Origin: Candidatus Solibacter sp.
Lineage (GTDB): Bacteria > Acidobacteriota > Terriglobia > Bryobacterales > Bryobacteraceae
Length of the DNA: 8,711 nucleotides
NCBI GenBank assembly: GCA_026394025.1
Contig: JAPKZC010001050.1
Location: 6,136-14,846 of the forward strand
Direction: 5' to 3'
The notes below the pieces were generated by a model, which saw nothing but the letters and a program-made list of their open reading frames with translations, was not told the origin of the DNA and made no database searches. The translations under genes and the position numbers were made by a program. Below are positions 5,190 through 8,711 of this stretch, piece by piece (the stretch's first letter is position 1; each line of letters starts with the position of its first letter).

Positions 5190-7672
5190 TTGTTCGTCCA
5201 TCGCAAAGTTCCGTCCAGGTGCGGCGGAACCGACCGGCGGGCGCTGCGCGCCGGGTATATCCAAACGCCCGGACCCACCACCGGTAGTTGGACGCAGCTG
5301 AAAGTTAAAACGGTGATAGGTTCGAACTTGAAGACGTCAATCGGGGAGACCGCGACGCCCGGCGTTGGCGCTTTCACCGGTCCGTCCCCGCAAGACGCGT
5401 CGTAGTACTTCCACCCCCCCAGTTTCACGGCTGCGATCCAATGGCTTTTCCAACCCGGCGGTGAGCCGCCGAGGTTTCCTTGGCCGTCGACCGTCGTGTC
5501 ATTCCAGTCCATGCACCGATAGTGGTTCCCTGCATTCATAAACGCACCGGGTGGACACGTGAGTATAACTTCCGCCGAGGCAATTCCGTGGGCGCCGAGG
5601 CAGTTCATCAGAATCCGATCGAAAACGGTGCAATTGGCGGCATTCTGCTGCGCGGGATTGAAATGGTCCTGCGAGTGAATCGCGGTGACCAAATCCTGGG
5701 CCGGGGCGATAGCGGGAACCGCATTCCAATTCCTCCAGTAGACCAATCCGGTATCGTGCGCAGCCGCCGCGGGATGGAAGTGACTCCAGATGGCGTTGAA
5801 AACGTTGCTCGATTTCTTCACCCCGTCAGCCCAACCGCAAGACCACTCGAATATCTCCCAGAGATACTCATCTACAAAGAGGTTGTTCGCGGCCCTCGGC
5901 ATCTTATCCACGAGAAACAACGTATGCTTCGTCTTATGAGCCGGTCCCTGGAAGTTCCACTGCAACTCGATCCCATTGAGGCGCTTGACCGTATTGGGGA
6001 TACGTTCGATCGCAAAATTTACTCCCACCGCGTCGCCGTTGGTGAAAGTCACTGCCTTCTCCTCGGTCCTGACACCGGCAACGCCGCTATCCGCCTGGAT
6101 CCTCGCCGTCACCACACCGGCAACCTTGGGAAACAGTTCAAGCGTCGCGTCAAGCGTTGGCGGGCCCACGCCCGACGCGTCGCGCCGCCCATAAACGGCA
6201 GGCCAACTGAACTCTGCAGCCGGATTCAGACCGGCCTGTCTTCTCCAGTGAGGCGTGCCCGCAGCGGGACGAAGCTGGGAGGCGAGGTGCGTGGCCGGGG
6301 GATCCGCCGGAGGAGTGAGAATATAACTTCCGGCGGTGGGGATGCGCGCGTAGTGGATATCCCTGACGCCGTTAAACGTAATCTCGCTAACCCGGAATTC
6401 GTGAACCGTTATTGCGGCGGCATCGGCAAATCCCTCGGCGTCGGTAACCCGCAGGTGAAGTTCGGTATCTCGCAGGGCTCCACTGGTGGTGGCGCCCTCC
6501 GCCCAAAGCACGGCCCCAGCCTTCGGAACACCGCCCGGATGAGCGACGGGATTGACATACGCGGGGTCGGCCGCTCCCGCGCCGGTGAACAGCGCCGCCC
6601 TCGGGTTGGCATAGGTCGCCCCGGGCTGGTCCCAGACCCGCACTTCGAGATTGCCGGTCCAGGCCTTGGGCTGAACCCGCTTCACCTTCACCATGGCGCG
6701 CGCGAAATTCTTGGGCCCGTCCTGAAAGTGAAGCGCCCGGCCCGGATTCATTTTCGATCCATCGGCGATTCTCGGAGGCGTGCGCCCGGTCCTGCGCGGC
6801 ACATCGTAGATATTCAGGACCGCCCCCACAACTGTGATATTAGCGCGATCCCCCTCGACGCCCGGCAGATCCGAAATGCCGAGGGTGAATCCGGTATCGA
6901 GCACCCTTCGGCTGACAGCCGCGCCCTCCACCCACAGCCTGAGGGGCGCGCCAAGAGTGGCGTTGGGCGTCGACAAAGGGTCGGCCTGCGCCGCCTGACC
7001 GCCCGCTGGAACTTCATCCCCGTAGGCAAACGTCCGCACCTTGCCGCCTTGCGACTGGAGGACGACGTTCCCGGTATAGGCGGCCGGCTGAGCCTGTCGC
7101 ACAATCAACAAGGCGCGGCCGGCCCACCAGCCCGGCGTCTGCAGGTGAAGGTTCCTACCGCCCTGAATCTGGTCGGGCACCTGCGCGGGATCGCCTCCGC
7201 CCGGCACGGGCTTATATTGACATAGTTGGAGAGTTACCTCGACGCAGGTGAAGCTATCGATTGCCGGGCTATGGACGATGGTCTTGTCGCCGCCCGCCAG
7301 CGAGAGCGATAGCTGCGTGGTGTTGAGACCCGCACTGGCGGCGGCGCCTTCAATGTAAAGCGTCAGCGTGCGCGAGATCTTGGGGCCGGTGATGTTCAAG
7401 GGCAGGAATTGCACTCGGCCTTTGGAATCGTAGATGTTAATGGCAGCGGGCGTGGGCGAATCGAGCGTCGCCGTGCCGGTGAACTTCACGTCGGTTCCCA
7501 GCCTCACGGCCAAGCGACGGCTCGTGGCCTGATAACCCTTCCTCACCAGGACGATTTTCGGCGCCGCCACCGCAATAACGGGAGAAACCTTAGGAGTTGG
7601 CTTGCAGCCCATGATCGCGGACGGGGGGCCATGCACGACGGCGTCTGCGGATGAATCGTCGAAATCACACAC
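5186..7672 (-). CDS. Large repeat protein with C-terminal transglutaminase-like domain, candidate secreted effector
   Basis: 828 residues. The start GTG 7672 is preceded by GGAG (7683-7680) at seven bases, which supports it over ATG 7612. The first 430 residues hold about three related beta-rich modules. Each ends in a segment like LWVEGAAVSRRVLDT (near 105-125, 245-265, 388-408, about 140 residues apart). GRALLIVRQAQPAAYTGNVV (185-204) matches ARAMVKVKRVQPKAWTGNLE (324-343). The last 230 residues carry a transglutaminase-like core: C681 in NCTVFDRILMNCLGAHGI, H744 in KSHWIAAVKLGGW and D758 in YYDAS, with family-like order and spacing for a Cys-His-Asp triad. Such folds act as cysteine proteases, amidases, deamidases or crosslinkers; which applies here is unknown. 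There is no signal peptide or membrane segment, so it is cytoplasmic or exported by a non-Sec route. From memory, similar repeat phrases occur in large proteins of type VI secretion VgrG islands; not searched. Confidence 0.85.
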   Translation of the reverse strand: MCDFDDSSADAVVHGPPSAIMGCKPTPKVSPVIAVAAPKIVLVRKGYQATSRRLAVRLGTDVKFTGTATLDSPTPAAINIYDSKGRVQFLPLNITGPKISRTLTLYIEGAAASAGLNTTQLSLSLAGGDKTIVHSPAIDSFTCVEVTLQLCQYKPVPGGGDPAQVPDQIQGGRNLHLQTPGWWAGRALLIVRQAQPAAYTGNVVLQSQGGKVRTFAYGDEVPAGGQAAQADPLSTPNATLGAPLRLWVEGAAVSRRVLDTGFTLGISDLPGVEGDRANITVVGAVLNIYDVPRRTGRTPPRIADGSKMNPGRALHFQDGPKNFARAMVKVKRVQPKAWTGNLEVRVWDQPGATYANPRAALFTGAGAADPAYVNPVAHPGGVPKAGAVLWAEGATTSGALRDTELHLRVTDAEGFADAAAITVHEFRVSEITFNGVRDIHYARIPTAGSYILTPPADPPATHLASQLRPAAGTPHWRRQAGLNPAAEFSWPAVYGRRDASGVGPPTLDATLELFPKVAGVVTARIQADSGVAGVRTEEKAVTFTNGDAVGVNFAIERIPNTVKRLNGIELQWNFQGPAHKTKHTLFLVDKMPRAANNLFVDEYLWEIFEWSCGWADGVKKSSNVFNAIWSHFHPAAAAHDTGLVYWRNWNAVPAIAPAQDLVTAIHSQDHFNPAQQNAANCTVFDRILMNCLGAHGIASAEVILTCPPGAFMNAGNHYRCMDWNDTTVDGQGNLGGSPPGWKSHWIAAVKLGGWKYYDASCGDGPVKAPTPGVAVSPIDVFKFEPITVLTFSCVQLPVVGPGVWIYPARSARRSVPPHLDGTLRWTNK

Positions 7673-7679
7673 GCTTGAA

Positions 7680-7683
7680 CTCC
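7680..7683 (-). promoter_or_regulatory. Ribosome binding site for the transglutaminase-like gene
   Basis: GGAG on the minus strand lies seven bases before the GTG at 7672. It decides this start over the in-frame ATG at 7612, which has no Shine-Dalgarno sequence. Confidence 0.65.
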
Positions 7684-7699
7684 GGGGGTGCCGTGGCTG

Positions 7700-8275
7700 T
7701 CATCGAACCTCGCTTTGTTCCTCTTCTTCTTCGCCCTGGTAGTCTTCGTCGTCCTCTGTTTCCTCGTCCCCCTCTTCCTCTTCTTCTTCCTCTTCTTCTT
7801 CCTCTTCCTCCTCGTCGTCTTCGTCCTGTGGCTCTTCCTCTTCTTCGGCCGGTTCTACATCTTCCTCGTCCTCCTCCTCCAGGTCGTCGATGTCATCCTC
7901 GACCGATCCGGGGGCGGGCGGTTCCGCCAGTTTCCGCAAATGTGCGCTTGCCGCTTCCTGCAGCATCTCGATGCGCAGGCCTGGACGGCCCAATTCCGGA
8001 TCGTTCAGAATGGCGGCCCCCCAGGGCATCCGCGGATCGGAATCGAAATCGGCGCCCATCACCAGCATGATGTCCGTGAAGCGGCAGAGGTCGGCTTCCT
8101 TGATGAACCCGTATCGTCGCCCTTTGGCGATCGCGGAGCGCACGGTTTGGCCCAGTTCGGCGTCGGTTAATCCGGCGGTCTGTTTTGGGAAGAATTGACG
8201 CTGGTGCGATTGCAGCCATCGCTCGAACAACACGAGCGAAAACGCGCGAATCTGTTCATCGCGTATCGTGAGCAT
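7700..8275 (-). CDS. Small protein with conserved-looking N-terminal domain and extreme acidic tail, first gene of the operon
   Basis: 191 residues from ATG 8275, beginning MLTIRDEQIRAFSLVLFERW. Residues 1-118 look like a compact alpha-helical domain with IAKGRRYGFIKEADLCRFTD and MGADFDSDPRMPWGAAIL as its most distinctive parts. From memory, this pattern (LTIRxxQ, YGIxxExDxCRxxDLM, DFDxDPxxPWA) belongs to an uncharacterised family often encoded beside VgrG, PAAR or effector genes of type VI secretion; I could not search. Residues 126-189 are 50 of 64 Asp or Glu, including 14 consecutive Glu (codons 7813-7772). A GTG at 8320 would add 15 residues, but the promoter's -10 overlaps that extension and the predicted transcript starts near 8300, so 8275 is preferred. 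No clear ribosome binding site is seen. The stop is 27 bases before the next gene. A chaperone or adaptor role is an inference from position and charge. Confidence 0.83.
   Translation of the reverse strand: MLTIRDEQIRAFSLVLFERWLQSHQRQFFPKQTAGLTDAELGQTVRSAIAKGRRYGFIKEADLCRFTDIMLVMGADFDSDPRMPWGAAILNDPELGRPGLRIEMLQEAASAHLRKLAEPPAPGSVEDDIDDLEEEDEEDVEPAEEEEEPQDEDDEEEEEEEEEEEEEEGDEETEDDEDYQGEEEEEQSEVR
7733..7900 (-). repeat. Low-complexity GAA/GAG repeat coding the acidic tail
   Basis: The plus strand shows an almost pure pyrimidine tract of TTC and CTC triplets, densest at 7772-7813 where 14 glutamate codons run without a break. GAA and GAG are mixed, so it is not a perfect microsatellite, but its length could still change by slippage. 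All changes by three bases would keep the frame. Confidence 0.85.
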
Positions 8276-8306
8276 GGACGACGGCTTGAGGGTCTTTCGC
8301 TGTGCG

Positions 8307-8335
8307 ATTATATCATGCACCCATTTGTCGGTCTA
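8307..8335 (-). promoter_or_regulatory. Sigma-70-type extended -10 promoter of the three-gene operon
   Basis: On the minus strand, TAGACC (8335-8330, four of six matches to TTGACA) is separated by 17 bases from a perfect TATAAT (8312-8307). TG one base before it completes the extended -10 element TGATATAAT. The transcript would begin near 8300, leaving a leader of about 25 bases before ATG 8275. This is the best promoter in the window and is unusual in such GC-rich DNA. Confidence 0.65.
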
Positions 8336-8341
8336 GCAGCT

Positions 8342-8359
8342 TGTTCCGTATGTTCCGTA
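8342..8359. repeat. 9-bp direct tandem repeat upstream of the operon promoter
   Basis: TGTTCCGTA occurs twice head to tail (8342-8350, 8351-8359), and TGT starts a partial third copy. The repeat ends six bases upstream of the -35 hexamer of the leftward operon. That is where response regulators and other activators that bind direct repeats often sit. It could also be a chance slippage duplication. Confidence 0.6.
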
Positions 8360-8402
8360 TGTCAACGCAGTAGAATTATGGAGACGTCCCATACAAACGA
8401 AC

Positions 8403-8711
8403 TCAGTATTCATACGGCCATCGATCGGTGCGGAAAGGAGCGGCGGGGAGGCCCGCCGCATTGTAGAGATTGCAGCCTTCGGGGTAGTTGTCCCAGGCAT
8501 AGCGCACCGCGGCCGGGGCGCTGACCACGGGGCTGCTGACTACCACGGTGTCGCCTTCGATCTTCGCGTTGGCGTGCACGAACTTCCGGTCGGCGCCCGC
8601 GATTGCGAACCACTTCAGCGGCCCATCCTTGGCCATCAGGCCGCCTCCGACGTGCGAGAACTTCAGACGAATCGCATTGCCGCTGACCGTCATCGATTCG
8701 TACACCGGCCC
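8403..8711 (-). CDS. Sialate O-acetylesterase-like protein (C-terminal 102 residues, cut by right edge)
   Basis: The frame is open to the right edge, begins GPVYESMTVSGNAIRLKFSH and ends at TGA 8405-8403. The C-terminal signature of SGNH-type sialate O-acetylesterases is clear: IRLKFSHVGGGL, then GPLKWFAIAGADRKFVHANA, IEGDTVVVSSP, and AVRYAWDNYPEGCNLYN followed by GLPAAPFRTDRW. These enzymes remove O-acetyl groups from sialic acids or, in soil bacteria, probably from acetylated plant or microbial glycans, usually outside the cell. The catalytic Ser and any signal peptide lie outside the window. The GTG at 8705 is an internal valine, not the start, because the family sequence continues before it. 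The same strand as the following operon is used, but the 127-base gap holds the operon's own promoter, so the two are probably separate units. Confidence 0.87.
   Translation of the reverse strand, partial: GPVYESMTVSGNAIRLKFSHVGGGLMAKDGPLKWFAIAGADRKFVHANAKIEGDTVVVSSPVVSAPAAVRYAWDNYPEGCNLYNAAGLPAAPFRTDRWPYEY

Noticed and set aside
5480..7225. 581-codon open frame on the plus strand
   Set aside because: It is opposite the transglutaminase-like gene, which has a ribosome binding site, internal repeats and a catalytic triad. The plus frame has none of these.
7604..7615. IMGC at residues 20-23 of the 828-residue protein as a lipobox
   Set aside because: The residues before it are acidic and polar (CDFDDSSAD), with no positively charged n-region and no hydrophobic core, so it is not a lipoprotein signal.
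7688..8170. Plus-strand frame that looks like a Phe/Leu-rich multi-span membrane protein
   Set aside because: The hydrophobic run is the antisense reading of GAA/GAG codons of the acidic tail (TTC and CTC). There is no ribosome binding site and nothing beyond the tract resembles a protein.
8276..8320. Upstream GTG start for the acidic-tail protein
   Set aside because: The extended -10 element overlaps these codons and the predicted transcript starts near 8300, so ATG 8275 is the better start.

Overview
The window is GC-rich, densely coding bacterial DNA. The protein families point to a soil bacterium with a large genome. An Acidobacteriota of the Solibacter/Bryobacter type is my best guess, because paralogous sialate O-acetylesterases, nitrilases and oversized secreted or cargo proteins are common there. 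This is an inference from gene content and codon style, not a proven placement.

Left part (1-3236): a nitrilase-family hydrolase, cut by the left edge, is read leftward from 460. It is divergent from a rightward pair: a 756-residue transketolase (577-2847) and, eight bases after its stop, an Hsp15-like S4 RNA-binding protein (2856-3236). These are ordinary metabolic and housekeeping genes. A complete tRNA-Val(CAC) with encoded CCA follows at 3452-3528.

Middle (3529-3986): about 460 bases without a convincing gene, lying where the tRNA and a leftward operon converge. It holds three short inverted repeats and a roughly 20-residue stretch that resembles, from memory only, the N-terminal domain of BsuBI/PstI-type restriction enzymes. 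It may be an old, eroded insertion next to the tRNA.

Right part (3987-8320, minus strand): a compact three-gene operon, the most interesting part of the window. It starts at an extended -10 promoter (8307-8335) with a 9-bp direct repeat just upstream. Gene order is (a) a 191-residue protein with a conserved-looking N-terminal domain and a 64-residue tail that is 78% Asp/Glu, including 14 consecutive Glu codons; (b) an 828-residue protein without a signal peptide, with about three repeated beta-rich modules and a C-terminal transglutaminase-like domain with a visible Cys-His-Asp triad; (c) a 400-residue protein with one N-terminal membrane anchor, whose start overlaps the stop of (b) by ATGA. 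I propose a cargo/effector cassette of a type VI secretion or related contractile injection system: adaptor or chaperone-like protein, transglutaminase-like effector, and membrane-anchored partner or immunity protein. No structural secretion gene lies in the window, so this rests on domain logic and on remembered resemblance of (a) and (b) to proteins in VgrG islands.

Right edge (8403-8711): the C-terminal end of a sialate O-acetylesterase-like protein, minus strand, cut by the window edge.
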